64,000 nucleotides of DNA from the NCBI GenBank assembly GCA_038049695.1, contig CP142453.1:124037001-124101000 (forward strand), given 5' to 3'. How positions within the stretch are numbered: the stretch's first letter is position 1; every line of letters starts with the position of its first letter. The notes under the pieces were generated by a model. The model searched no databases. It worked only from the letters and a program-made list of their open reading frames with translations, and had not been told where the DNA came from. Of this stretch, positions 13,301-25,800 are shown piece after piece. This DNA is from Cinnamomum chago (taxonomy: Eukaryota > Streptophyta > Magnoliopsida > Laurales > Lauraceae). The position numbers and the translations under genes were made by a program.

Positions 13301-14281
13301 CAATAATCAAGTGAGATTTAGGATTTTTAAAAAGGACAACTTATAAAAAAAATTATATGAAAAATAAAAATAACAAAAATCTAATCATCAAAAGAGTTAC
13401 TGTTTTACGGTATCAATGACATCAAAATCCTAGTCATAAATCAAGAATTAGAAGAAAATTGATTGTGAAAGTAGGCACTACGGGGGTAACAGACTGTTTG
13501 TGCATTATGCAAATGGATTCCCTTCGCCTGGTGGAGTCTGCACGTAAAAATTCAAGTTGCCAAAAATAAACAAACCCTTGTGTTGGTTTTTAGAAAAGCT
13601 CATTTAAAAGAAGATAAAAAATAAGCTTACTATTAGATTGATCACTTATAAAACATACAAATGAAATATTATGAAGAGTTCAAGCCTCATGCATCAATAG
13701 TAGGTCTATTTTTAAGGATTGATGTCACATGAGGCATTTATTATCAACGGTTCAGATTCAGATTTTCATTCAGAGAAGTGTGATAAATTTCTATTGGGTG
13801 AAAGCTTAAGATGTTGGGGACTCCTTCAGTTCCATAAGCAAATTATTCCTCACTTGGATTACATCCACTGCCACCACCAACTGATCCAAGGGATAAGAAG
13901 TCAATTATGGTTGGAGAGAGGCAGAGAGAATCAATCACCCCTTTTGTTAGGACTTTTGGCCTCAGTTGGTGGACCCCAAATCTTCTATGGCACTAGTACT
14001 ACACAATGGACATGCGGGCAGAGGAGATTGGCTTCGTACGGCCACTAACCCAAGTGGCCATGGCCAGTTTCTCCACTGAAAAGAGGGACAATTACTTATT
14101 TACAACTCACACAAGCGTTCATACGGTGACAATTATTCCTCTCTGGGATTCCCAGCCCACTTGGCTAGGTTTAAGAGCCATATTTAAAGAGATCCCCCCC
14201 TGCAGCAGAGGGATTGGGTCTCCACCATGGCTCAGTTATTGAAAATCTAAGCCACTTAATAAAAATGGCACATCATCAATA
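10331..14281. other. Upstream and intergenic DNA; polymorphic homopolymers
   Basis: The first 60 bases are CT-rich on the plus strand (GA-rich leader on the coding strand of the minus-strand gene). The rest is AT-rich with no recognisable gene. A pure C25 tract at 11747-11771 and T/A runs near 11960 and 11190 stand out. A possible gene-like ORF at 13719-14048 shows no family features. Confidence 0.5.
11747..11771. repeat. Poly(C) tract, 25 bases
   Basis: Twenty-five consecutive C bases follow AAAGG and precede a short A-run. Long poly(C) is rare in AT-rich plant intergenic DNA and is prone to length error in sequencing. Confidence 0.8.
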
Positions 14282-14571
14282 AGGTGGTCAATGAATATAA
14301 ATAAGTGGTCAAAAATAACCCCAAGGGGTTGGCCGAGTGGTCAGGACCACGGTTCCTCCCTTTTCCGGAACTAGAGGTCTTGATATCGACCCCCGGTTCC
14401 CCCCTCTTCAGGAGCCGAATGTTGAGTTTACTTGTGCTACCACCTAGGGGCCACAGGGGTTTTACCCGGCTTCTCTCTGGGCCCAGAGGGAATAGTTCAG
14501 CCCAAAGAGTTGGGAACCCTCCGTTAGCAAAAAAAAAAAAAAAAAAAAAGGTGGTCAATGAATATAAATAA
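14282..14571 (+). mobile_element. tRNA-derived SINE with target-site duplications
   Basis: The element lies between two exact 23-base copies of the same target sequence (14282-14304 and 14549-14571). The body contains an A-box (TGGCCGAGTGG, 14330-14340) and a weaker B-box-like region (about 14377-14394). It continues with a tRNA-unrelated body and ends in a run of about 20 A. This is the full anatomy of a Pol III SINE inserted by L1-type machinery. The first 13 bases after the left duplication (GTGGTCAAAAATA) echo the start of the duplication itself, so the exact 5' end is slightly uncertain. A related copy lies at 26680-26866 on the minus strand. Confidence 0.85.
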
Positions 14572-17500
14572 CAATGCATAAGACAACTAAATAATAGAAT
14601 CCAACTCAACTTTTTACAATTCGAGTCATTTGGCAAGCAGGGAATCTAGAGACCCATTTTCATCCTTGTTGGCTGGTCCTATGTGACCCAATGAATCCAC
14701 CATTTAGTGGTGTATTTGATTTGGCATACTTTGGGTCAAGATCCAATTTATAATTTAATGTGAAGCCCCAAATAGTTATTTATATAATTAAAAGAGGGAG
14801 GTCGAGATTCTAACATTTGGATCAGTACTTCTAAAAGACCTTTTGGAAGAGTAAGGGTTTTTTCTTTTTATTTGTACCCCTATCAAGGGTGCTAAGACAA
14901 ATCCACGTAAGTTGGAAGAAGAAGCCCACCCCATGAGAAGGATGGCCAGAGTCGGACCTACATGTATGGCCCCCCTTAAGTTAGTTTTTGAAATGTTATT
15001 TTTTACCACTAAATTTTTTATAATTTTTTATTTTTCCCCCTAAAATATTAAAACTTTTTTTTTAATAATTTTCATTTGGCCCCCACTACTTCGATTTTGT
15101 GGGTCAGCCCCTGAGGATGGCCCACACACATAAAAAGAGCGATGTACCTAGGTATCGATCTCTAAGCACTTAAGTGACATGGGAAATGCCAACCAACTGA
15201 ACAGCCCCTTGTTGCCTGGTACCCTGAAAGTCACTCATTATAATTATAATTATTACTAGCAAAACACGCCCGTGCTTAGCACAGGAGAATAAAGTTTAGG
15301 TGAAAAAGAAAATAATTAATAATTAATTAATCTATTACAATTGAGAGCATGAAATGAGACAATAATATTTTAGGTGAAAAAGGAAATAATTAATAATTAA
15401 TTAATCACATCAAAGAAAAAATCACTAATATTTACCAGAGAAGAAGTGAAAAGGCCAGATACCAAAAAATGACAATGTAGACGTTAAGTAGGACCTAGAG
15501 ATCTTTTTATGTTGATCGTTGCATTGATTTGGAAGTCCTATTATATATAGATGATTCTTTCTTTGTTTTTTTTTTTATTATATTTTCTTGTGGTTCACTT
15601 CGGTATATTTCCTTTGTTGAATTGATTTTGTCACAAAAGTAACGTCACAATGGAGAGAGTACTAAATTTTTAGAGTTGTGAAGTGGAATTGCTGTTAGAG
15701 AATTTCAAGAGCCATTGAGTAGTTAATGTTGGAAAAAGGCATGTTAATGTAGGAAACGGTTTTGAATCTGGTATTTAGAGTATAGTCAAAATCAACTGGG
15801 AGTCAAAATCAATTAAGCCTGATTTCTCAATTGGATTTTGTCTCTTTCATATATTAAATTAAATTAAATGGTTTCCCTCTTTCGCTAGATTAGACAAATG
15901 CTACAATACTTGTGGGACCACATATCCACTGGAGATGAATCCCCAGGGAAATTGTGTGAGATGAGACCCCCGAGCCACTACGTTATCTCTGTTTCTCAGT
16001 TCTTACTTTTCTTTGATGTTGGATTAATGTGGCAGGCAAATTGGGTGGTCTGTGAGTCGCAACAGTTCATGAGCATTTCAGGCTTATCTCAGCTTAACTG
16101 AAGCTTAATAATTCAAGTGTTTTATTATTATTTTCAAGCTCATTAAGAAATGAGCTGAATTTGGCTCAACTAGAGATCAGCTCATAAAGTGGCTAGACCC
16201 AGCTTAAACTCATTGGGAAGTCTCACATTCCACATCGCCGTTCTAAGTTGGACATGGCTTCATATACTTGTTTGGGTCTTCCACCTATCCGTTCAACTTT
16301 TTGAATTGGTATATGGTAACTCACCTCAATGCTATAAATTGTCACTTCTCCAGGCTAACTAAGCTCGGGGCGTCGGCCAACTTATTTCTTGTCATGCTAA
16401 CAAATACATCAGGACCCTTTCCCCTTCCAGACCATGATTTGAATGAATAGGATTTTCTAGCCTCTGGACAAGCCCTGCCGATGGATTTATTTTGCTGGTA
16501 TCATAGATGATCTGGACTTCTGTCTTTGCAGAATTCTTAATAGGACTTTTTTGCTAGTTGGAGTTTTTGACAGCATGTCGGAGGTTGTCTATCTGTTCTA
16601 TAGGTATTCTTGTTTGGTCTATGAGGTTTCAAAAATCTAGTATCATGGACTGTTTAATTTTGGCCAACATAAGTTTTCCAGCGGTGCTACAATTCGGGCT
16701 CCCATTCAGGCTCCGTGAACTTTCCCTAAGTTTTCAGATCCTTAGATTCAGCTTTCAAAACTGTAAACATTAATGAATCCAGTTCCTTAGATTCAGCTTT
16801 CAAAACTGTAAACATTAATGAATCCAGTCTTAAGTCCGCAATAAGAATTCTCATAAATCCCACAAGTAGGAATTTTCAGGTATCCTCTTGAGTCCTGACA
16901 GACAGACCAAATACCTATAAAGCACATTATTAAACGAAAAAAGCATGTGTCCAAACTCCAACCAAAGCAGGGCCGAGGTCTGATAAAACGTGAAACTTAG
17001 CTCGATGACAAGACATTTGCGTGAGAAGGATTTTCTTGCCTAACAGATTTATTGCACAGGCATAAAGATGATAAGGACATCAAAGTCAATACCTACGAAT
17101 TCTACCTGTGTGTTGTTTTAGTTAAGACTCTCAGAAGTCGTATTCACAAAGTGTTGCTGACCATTGTTTTTTGGGGCAGTTTTCTTGTTGCAACACCTAC
17201 CCTGATTTGTGCTTTACATACAGCCACTTCTACTCATGAACAAAATATTGGTCTACCACTTTGGCCAATGGTCAAAGGTTGATAAAAAGACTTTTAATCA
17301 ATAATTGTGATCGAGATCTGCGCTTAGGGTTTGAACTCTAGGCATGCCACCTTCGCTCAACCAAAGGCTCTATCACATCACCCAACATCTACTACTCGAT
17401 CTCACCTTACTGTGACAAATATGCTTACCAATATCTTTTTTTTACCAGCCAGTCTTGACTGGGTAGACTTAATTTGGTGTCTCTTGGTTGCTTAGGAGCG

Positions 17501-17967
17501 TTTTTTATGAGTTTCTTTGCCTCTCTTCTTTCACTTTATTTGAGAAAGAGGTTGACAAGAGCAATTTACTAAACTAATATGCTCATCTTTATGTATTGGA
17601 ATAAGTGGGCCCTCCCAATCCGGTGGACATTTTTGACTAAAGAAAGCTCACAGCTTCTTTCCAATCTGGGGGCTCATTGCATTTTCTAAGTGTGACATCA
17701 TGTATATTGGTTGATGCAAGGGGAGTGACAAAAGACAAGTAAGAATCAGATTCTTTGGTTACAAGCAAAAGTCCAAGGGCAGTAACCCAGGCATAAAGCC
17801 TGCATCTTATTTATAATAAATTTTAAACATCCCAATGCCTTCCGATTAGAATAATCAAAACAAGAAAGCATCAGCTGGTCAAGCTGTGAACTGGGGCGTG
17901 GAAAGGCTTAATCAGCCGAGCCCGACAACAATGGACGGCCTTATGACCTTAAACAATTGTGATTACA
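14572..17967. other. Gene-free intergenic DNA with repeat debris
   Basis: No coding sequence was recognised. tRNA-like words on the minus strand occur at about 15150-15220 and 17325-17390 (GTTCAAACCC B-box type), probably SINE fragments. A unit of about 35 bases with AATAATTAATAATTAATTAATC is duplicated at about 15300 and 15375. A patch near 16225-16260 resembles the conserved starts of short plant retroelements (TCTCACATTCCACATCG) but has no partner. Confidence 0.5.
16740..16828. repeat. Tandem duplication, 45-bp unit x2
   Basis: Two essentially identical copies of a 45-base unit starting CCTTAGATTCAGC lie head to tail. The near identity suggests a recent duplication. Confidence 0.8.
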
Positions 17968-17975
17968 ATAGAGAC

Positions 17976-18695
17976 CATGGTTTAAAATCTCGGTCTCGGT
18001 CGCGGTATCGGCCGGGCCGAAAAACCGATATGATATCGGTATCGGTCGCGGATATCGGTCCGTCACGGTCATCGCGGTGTGAATTTTTTTTTTAATCCAA
18101 AAAAATTCGCAAAAATATCCAAAAAATCCAGAATATTAGAAAATGCTGGAAAACTATATTTGTTTCCATTAGTAACAACAATAAATCAAAATCTCGGTCA
18201 CCTTAAGTTATGAGTCCTGTCAGTGTTACAGACTCGCAGTTCACTGTCTTTTTTCCAGTATTTCATATAATGCAAACATTATTTATGACTATGAGTAGAT
18301 GTAAATATATCATCTACATACTATTAATAAGCCTTTGGTATCACAAATATCCTAACAAGTAACAACAATTATTTTTTGCAAAACAAAAATTAATAATATC
18401 ATTTTCAAAATCCTAAATATATAGATCTAACATAAAAGTATGTAGATCTATCATTTACACACCATACAATGATCATGAATCATTAAAACAACATATTTAT
18501 GATGAAATCCCCAAAAAATGATATATTATAATTCAAAAAATTAAAAAATCCGAAAATAAAAAAAATTGAAAAAAAATTTCAAAATCATGTGTATGAGTAG
18601 ATCTAGCATGAAAGTATATAGATCTAACTTATAAATGAAGAAAACAACACAATTACACAAGTGAGTAAGTGACAAACCTCTATCCTTCATCTATA

Positions 18696-18735
<40 letters not shown>

Positions 18736-18881
18736 AAGATAATGGTCATCTCGGCCGAGATGAAAAAAATCCCGAGATATTGAAAATCTCGGCCATCTCG
18801 GCCGAGATTTTTGAGAATCTGGGCCGAGTCCGATATCTCAACGAGATATCGGACCGGTCTCGGCCGAGATTTTAACCCATG
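17976..18881. mobile_element. Non-autonomous hAT-like element, 906 bp
   Basis: The termini are inverted repeats: CATGGTTTAAAATCTCGG on the left, and CCGAGATTTTAACCCATG on the right, which is its reverse complement with one mismatch. The element is flanked by an exact 8-bp duplication ATAGAGAC (17968-17975 and 18882-18889), the hallmark of hAT transposition. Both subterminal regions are packed with CTCGGCCGAGAT/CGATATCGGT-type words. The interior is very AT-rich, includes an A-run of more than 30 bases (about 18700-18733), and encodes no transposase. Confidence 0.85.
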
Positions 18882-18889
18882 ATAGAGAC

Positions 18890-20700
18890 TATTAGAGATA
18901 TACAGTGTTCTTAGAGATAAGATTAGATTGGTTAGAGACTGATTAGCTTAATTATATCTTGCATGGGTTGTTATTAGCATGATAGGAAAGTTCCTCCAAT
19001 GAGAAGCACATAGTTTCAAAGTCTTGAATTGGTTGGGATCTTATGATCCTGTCAAATTGGTTTATACTTTATATCCTGCTTGCTTCTTTACAAATTTCGC
19101 GAGCTGCTGTGAGGAGGAACTGTTGGGTATATTGGTTTTGGCTTGTTTTATAGTCTTAATTCATTTTTATTAGGGTGGAGGGGTGGTTTGGTTTTTATCC
19201 AAAACTACATATTATCTCTTTCGGTTGTAATCCTAATAATAGGAAAATCTTTATTTAGTGGAGAAGAAGGAGATAAACTTTGTCCGTAGATATAGTTATG
19301 AAATCACTGAATCACATAAATTCTGTGTTTATTTTATACGGCATGATTTGGATTGCTTGTTTATCGCACACTTCTTGCTGACACGACCACAACCGGAAGA
19401 AACTACAAAGACGAATGAGTGAGAGACAAGAATCCCGGGTCTATCAATCACTCTACAAGATTCCTGGCAGGTCAGGTAGGGGCTCTCTCTTCCCTACTAA
19501 GTTAACTGGGCCAATACATCAGCTCCTTCGTAGTGGACCCCACATAGATAAACGACGCACAGTAAGTCAGCGACCAACAGTTATATAATATGCTTTCAGA
19601 GTCTAGGCTACCCAGTGTCGCTTTTCTAGATCATTGATCAGATGTAATCTGACAGGAGGAAAAAAAAAAGAACTGAAGAAGAAAAGCCTTCAACTTGCCT
19701 AGTAATGGGATATGATTAATGGATGAGGTCTGTTGGGTCATGGACTCACTGGGATCTGCTTGAAAATCGTGGCTTTGGGTTAACAGATTGGGTTGGATGT
19801 GGATTAGGGCCAGGGGTTGGATTGATGATCAGATGATGCAAATTTCATTTGATATTAGAATTCGGTTTTACTGTGATAGAACACCCAACCTACAAAACAC
19901 TTTCCAATTCAGAAAAGCAGAGAGAGCTTTCAGTTTCAAGGTAGCTGGAGAGGTCTAGCAGAGAAAAACAAAGCGAAAAGGGTACATGATTTGAAGTTAC
20001 ATGCATGTTAGTTGTTGGGGAGGGACGGATGTCTTTTCAACGATGGAAAAAATCATCATGAGGCTCCTCAGTGTGGAGATTCTATTAAGGGACTACATAA
20101 CTTAAGGGGTTTTCAAATAATGATCAACTGTAATGATTAAGTTTCACTTTCGTAGGAATCGAAACTGCTCGTTAAATCAATCATGGCCTACATTGATCGC
20201 CAGGACGAATAAAATCTACCGGGTGTTGCATCACTACTCAAATCACAAGGACTTGCATGATCAATGAAAGACACACTTAACCATGATGTAATTAAAAATA
20301 ATTGAAAGAAAGATGAAAAGACAAGCTACGTAAAGCTAAAGATAAACCCAATCCTGATGGAACCCTTACGTGTGAGAGGAATTTTTTTAATTTCCAGGCA
20401 TGATGGATTGGTGGTATTCTGGTATGCTCTCTTCTACTAGGGCATCTAGTAATTTTACCAAAAAAACAAAGTCATTGGAAATTTAAAATTCTAGCTACGC
20501 ATTTGAGACCTTTGACGTGATTTGGATTTTGAAGTTTTTACGAGAGAACAAGGCATTTGCAAATGTCATAGATAAGTCATCACATCTTATCCAAAAATAA
20601 CTCAACACTACAAATTCTTTTTAAAGCTTCAAGCAAAGAAAGAAGCCCTTATACTATATTGTGCTTGCCTCTTATCAACCCAGGCCCTCTTATGACAATC
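18890..20700. other. Gene-free intergenic DNA
   Basis: No coding sequence, RNA gene or element with clear ends was found. Composition is AT-rich with scattered short homopolymers. Confidence 0.5.
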
Positions 20701-20811
20701 CAGCTTGTAGGACCCACTTATATACATGTCTTTTAATGGGAAGGAGGAAAGCAGATGGAAATGACTCATTCCCATTGATAGGCATGTATATAAATGGGTC
20801 CCACAAGCTTG
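20701..20811. repeat. Long inverted repeat / 110-nt hairpin
   Basis: Bases 20701-20741 and 20770-20811 are reverse complements over about 41 positions with about five differences, several of which would be G-U pairs in RNA. They enclose a 28-base loop. The size resembles either a short fold-back MITE or a plant miRNA-type precursor. No flanking target duplication was found. Confidence 0.6.
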
Positions 20812-20837
20812 TCTTAGCTCTTAATTCAATAGTTTTA

Positions 20838-21741
20838 GGGCTTGTTTGGCAAATCTTATCTTTACGAAACAGATCTGTATGATATAGATCTATATCAAAT
20901 GGAGCGGTTTGAAATTGATGTTTTACAAATAGACTGTTTTGTAAGACATTGATATTTTAAAAATAGACTGTTTGGTAAGACACACAAAGTCTAAAATTTA
21001 ACTTTAATTGTTCATTTTGTTTTACAAATATCTCAAGATTGGGGAATGATCAATGGTTGTTCTTAGTCATCCTAACAACTTGTGCAGATGATAGTTTAGG
21101 GCCCCACAACTGGGAAAAAATGAGAAAAAGCGGACTGTGTGAAAAACATGGATCACCCGGTTGAGTAATGGATCACCCAACCATTTTGGCTCTTTGGTGC
21201 ATCAATGGTTCACGTTTTTTTCATAATTCCCTCGAGATCTGTGATGACTGAAGGGCTAAAATTTGGACACATCCGTTTTCACCTTCCTCAAGAATATCAA
21301 CGCTTCAGATTTTGATTATGGGCCCCAGAGAATTTCAGAAATGTAGATTTAGGGTTCTGCGGGTTTCCACAAGTATCTTGCGATCCTTGATGAATCAAGG
21401 GTTCAAACTTGGTACAGTTGTCATGTTTGGCCTTGTGAATATATCCAATGGAATGGATGATGATTTTGGGTCCCATAATTTGAAGAAAAAAAAAACAAAA
21501 ATCCGGACCCTCATTTCCATCCGTTTAATACTGTAGCTACGCTCTTCTCACGTTGTCTGTCCGCTTCAGACAAAAGTATCTGTTTCTTATTGGGCACTTT
21601 CTCAGGCTGTCCCAAATAGATGTTTTCATCTAAAAAAGGTTTGAAATGGATGTGAGAAATATGATTACCAAACAGTCTAAAACCGTTATGAATCCATTTT
21701 AAGAGATATAGAGGCGAGATGTAGAGACACCAAACACCACC
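20838..21741. mobile_element. Harbinger-like non-autonomous element, 904 bp
   Basis: The left end is GGGCTTGTTTGGC; the reverse complement of the right end is GGTGGTGTTTGGT. TTA flanks both sides (20835-20837 and 21742-21744). The interior has several diverged internal repeats (AATAGACTGTTT twice near 20920-20970) and no transposase. Boundaries rest on the TIR/TTA pair and are moderately secure. Confidence 0.55.
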
Positions 21742-21956
21742 TTAATGTTTCATAGCATCTTAACCATGAAATTTTTAAGATTCAAACAACTGTGAGCGAA
21801 GTTCAATGAGTAAACTGGTCCTGGTGACAGGTCATGAGGTGATAAGAGCACATCAAATTTGCTAAAATCATCGAAGGTAGGCTCAAGTAGGCCCCCCGCA
21901 TAGAACTGGATTTATATATAGTCCGAAAGCTGGACTGCACATGCAGTCCACTCTAA

Positions 21957-22286
21957 GTGCCTATTTAGATATGCAAAAAATAGAGTAGAGTGAAGTTAAA
22001 TTGGCCTTAACAATCTAAAATTTCAACTCTATCCCGTTTAAATGAGTCTGACCCAATAGATGAAGTAATGTTGTAAGCTACATGTATTCCACTTCACTTC
22101 AACTCTAAATACTTCCATTTTTTTTAGTAAAAGTAGATTCTACTCCAAACCTTAACTTCAAAATAAGCATCCAAATGGAGTGAAGTGAAGTACTCTACTT
22201 TAACTTCAACCTATTTTTTCTTCACTCCACTCTACATGTAAAATCTACTTCATTTTATTCCACTCCTCATTTATCCAAATAGGCCC
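21957..22286. mobile_element. Harbinger/Tourist-like MITE, 330 bp
   Basis: The left terminus GTGCCTATTTAGAT pairs with the right terminus, whose reverse complement is GGGCCTATTTGGAT. TAA flanks both sides (21954-21956 and 22287-22289). The inverted similarity continues inward as purine/pyrimidine blocks (AGTGAAGT and ACTTCACT words). It encodes nothing. Confidence 0.7.
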
Positions 22287-22641
22287 TAAGGGTTGTTAAT
22301 GGATTAGGCATGTGCATATAACAGCTGACAATTTGAATAGGCACATTCATGGCTCTAGTGGAATTACAAAAATGTGCAATTCCGTAACTTTTCAACTTTG
22401 AGGGACTAGAAATCTAAGGATTATATTCATCCTATCAGTCGCACCATATCCACATCGACCCTTCTTGGCTCCCTTCCATTAATCTCTAGGTTTTTTTTTT
22501 TTTTTTTTTTTCCCCCTTTTTGTATCCTAGTGGGGCTTAGGGGGCTGGGATCCAAGAGGGCCCAAAGGAAGCCTACAATGTGGGAAGGAGAACCCACACC
22601 AACCTGCCCACTGTAATTTGTGTTGAGGTCAACGTCCACCC

Positions 22642-22898
22642 TCGCTCCTGAGCGGTCATAATTGTGGTCGAGCCCTCGCCCTCACCATAAAACTATTGTT
22701 GCGATGTTTCCTATCACCAATTGGTTTTTGGATAAGTGGTAGCTCAATGGGGTGTAAGATCCTACAAGTGGTATCAGAGACTGGTAAGTCAGGTGTTCGA
22801 GTCACGGGACATGCGTTTTGCGAGTTCGCAGCAGGAGTTGCAGCGGGTGTGCCGTCGCTCCTGAGCGGTCATAATTGTGGTCGAGCCCTCACCCTCAC
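22642..22898 (+). mobile_element. TRIM-like LTR / primer-binding-site fragment
   Basis: A 44-bp block starting TCGCTCCTGAGCGG occurs at 22642-22685 and again, with one difference, at 22855-22898. Between them, TGGTATCAGAGA (22769-22780) matches the primer-binding site complementary to the initiator-Met tRNA 3' end. It comes two bases after a CA that could close a left terminal repeat at 22766. The purine-rich stretch before 22850 could be the polypurine tract. This layout, with short direct terminal repeats, PBS and PPT in about 210 bp, fits a TRIM whose right repeat is truncated. Alternatively, TAGCTCAATGG (about 22740) and GTGTTCGAGTC (about 22793) could be Pol III A and B boxes of a SINE. 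Confidence 0.5.
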
Positions 22899-25800
22899 AA
22901 TGTGCTTTCTCAAGTATCTAAACAATAGATTTGTACTGACACCTAGAATTGTTCAAATGGGCCATTCGGTCGATTCTGAACTGATGGGAAAAGGCCTGTT
23001 CAAGATTCAGATTTTCAATTCCCAGGTCCAGCCCATGGATATCCCCACAGATACCCTTTCTAGATTGACCCATTTCTTTGATTCAATTACATTAGTAACT
23101 ACTGATTTCATTCTTGATAAACGGCCTATAAGCCACATTGGCCTTCATCCCTTAAATCTTAATGCCACTGTATCGCTCCATGTAGAGTACTTTTCTCTAG
23201 GACCAGTTTCATCTAAATATGAGGCCCAGGCCCATTTCTTGGGTGGAAGTTTGTTTATTTGGACTCTGCAAAGAGGACAAGCCATATCAAGGGCCAAGTG
23301 TCCTAAGCAAGATCACTGTTCTTTGGTTGGTCGGGGAGGGTGGGGCTGCCTTTTTAACTATCAAGTGTCAAAGGTTGTGGTTGGCATTCGATCATCCAAA
23401 CAGAAAAACATCATGAGGAAATCAATGAAATCATCATCTGCGTTTGTACTTTTCATGGTTGGCCCAACAAACCTGGTACTAAACTAGTTAATGAATAAGG
23501 TGACTTAGAAATCATTCATTTTTGTGAATCCATGGATCACGATCTTTCAGCTCATCACACATTTTTTGGTAACCCCCCCGGCCAACCATTAAATTCTACT
23601 CCATTAAGTGTTTCTTGAATTTGAACACATTTTCAGGATTTGCAGGGGTTGCTCGCAGAATTTTAGACGAGCTGCAAACTCTTGTAGTTGTACTTGGGTC
23701 TACCTTTGCTCTTCCGTGCATGTGCAATTGGTCTTGTCCCTGCACAAGTATCAGTCCGGTCTTCCCTAGCCTCCTTAGTGGGTACCACAAAAAAATTTCT
23801 TAATAACTATTTATAAAAAAAAGATATGTCATTTCAAAATATTACTAGTAATCCCATCAAAATAAAAGTATACCTACCATCCACTCACCCGGATGATGTC
23901 CCTAATCACCTAAGCAATGGGTGAGGTCTTGGGTTATAACCTATTTGGTCATTTCTATTGGAAAAATCTTGAAGGGAGACTCGATAAACACAATCTTACT
24001 CCCGTTTAATTGGCATTTAACATAGCTCTATCAAAATTTCATGTTATTCAATTCTTTTTTTAAAGAAAAAACACACAAAAGCAAATCTTTTGAGGCCGTT
24101 GTTAGATAATTATCCTTAGTCCAAGCTTTAGCTCTATCCAAAACCAATGAGAATCACTCTGCCTTCAAGTCTACTAGCACTTGCCAAATTTCTCTTATAA
24201 AAGAGTTGAGCCTGTTTTTAGATTGTTCTGCATTGAATATATGATTGAAATAAAATAAAATAAGATATTTTACACATGATCAATATAATGGCGGGCTCCA
24301 CTTCAATTAAAGTGAGATTTTCTAGCGCCAATACATGGATGGACAATGATCTTGACTGCATTGTTGGCAAGTGTATATGCGTTCCTTGGCATAGAGTGAT
24401 AGAATTCTATGAGAAACACCCTTGAGGATCAAAAACCTAATCCACACTTGTATCTTCTTTTCTTTTTCTTTTTCTTTTTGTGGGAATATACCTTCTTACT
24501 TAACGGAGAAAATCCTAGGAAGCGTGAGATTATCTCAATTATTTTTCAAGGACATTTTCAATGATGATATTTAAATTTTTTATGCCTGTTTGATTGCAAG
24601 CATTTCTGTTAAGACTTCACCTTGTCGGGAAATTCCTAACCGAATGCAATTCTTGTGTTTAGGATATCGAAATTCCCTATTTGATTGATATTTGAAGGTA
24701 AGGATTTGATTGATATTTGGAGGGAGTCCATGTTAAGAGGCTGCACTCCCCCACCTCAGTGACTTGCATGAATTGAGGTCCACCTCACAGTCAGGTTGGT
24801 GGCGACCCTGTTGGCAGCCTAACATTCCTTCCTTTATCTGTTGGCATGCAACAAGGTAGTCACCACCAGGGGTCGCTGTTAGAAAGAGACACCACTGATC
24901 CCTGTTCCCCTTAAAGTTGGGTTCCAGGCCTCTGATGCCAAGAGAATCCCATAGCAAAATCTTTTAATTTTTCGAGGGTTTTTTTTTTTTTTTTTTATAT
25001 GTAGAGTCTAGAACTCACACACTAATCTCCCTAAACCATCTAGGCAACAAGAAGGACCACCCTTATAAATCTTTTGGTGGAGCTCTGTAACACATAAAAT
25101 TCAAACCAAAGTAATAGTCCTCAAGTATATGGGCTTTAGGCTAAATTCATTCCAAATAAGAGTTAGGCTAATGTCAAATTGAACATCTTTTAATATGCAA
25201 AGTAAAGAGAAGACTCAAGCCTAGTACTGGAAAAAAGTAATTATGAACAGTTTGAATTTTGAAGTCCGGAAATATATTCAATATTTTTTAACCGTAAAAG
25301 AATATTTTAGACTCCTTACACTGAGGACTTGTTTGTCCAAGGAGAGGACTCCACATGCCCTGCAATATTGTTTATACGGGTGAGGAATCCTACATTTTTA
25401 ACCCTCGCATGAGAAATCGAGATCCTCTCAATCAAGGGAAATAAGTTAATTTCCTTATCCGCAAGGAAAATCTATTCACCAAACTAGGGAAGAGTTGCCC
25501 GCATGAAAAAAGCAATAAAATTTTCCTCTCAATCACAGAATTCTCTCTTCACACAAATGAACCTGAAAATGGAGAGTGATGATTTTCAATTAAGTTGCTC
25601 ATAACTAACACAGGCTTTTTAGACTAAGGGAAAGAATGGGAGGTTAATTTCAGGGGTACAGTCTGCCTCACCAAATCAAATAGTCCGAGTCACTACTAGA
25701 GGTTCCCACTATTATATACATAAAGAAGGCCCCAAGTGTTTGCGTACTTTGCATCTTAGATCTAGCATCATAAAATTTCGAGTTTGGAAAAACCAACTTC

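Noticed and set aside
13719-14048. 109-aa ORF as a possible gene
   Set aside because: No recognisable family, promoter or splice context; length is compatible with chance.
14330-14400. Functional tRNA gene
   Set aside because: A- and B-box-like words are present but no cloverleaf can be drawn, and a SINE body and poly(A) tail follow.
15250-15290. GCAAAACACGCCCGTGCTTAG patch resembling a terminus seen near plant transposons
   Set aside because: No second terminus or target duplication could be found nearby.
22696-23487. 263-aa open frame
   Set aside because: It starts inside a retroelement PBS/terminal-repeat fragment, shows no domain or family resemblance, and its codon content looks like intergenic DNA.
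24733-24957. GC-richer block with a 74-aa minus-strand ORF
   Set aside because: No motif, no splice context and no neighbouring exons were found; probably repeat debris.
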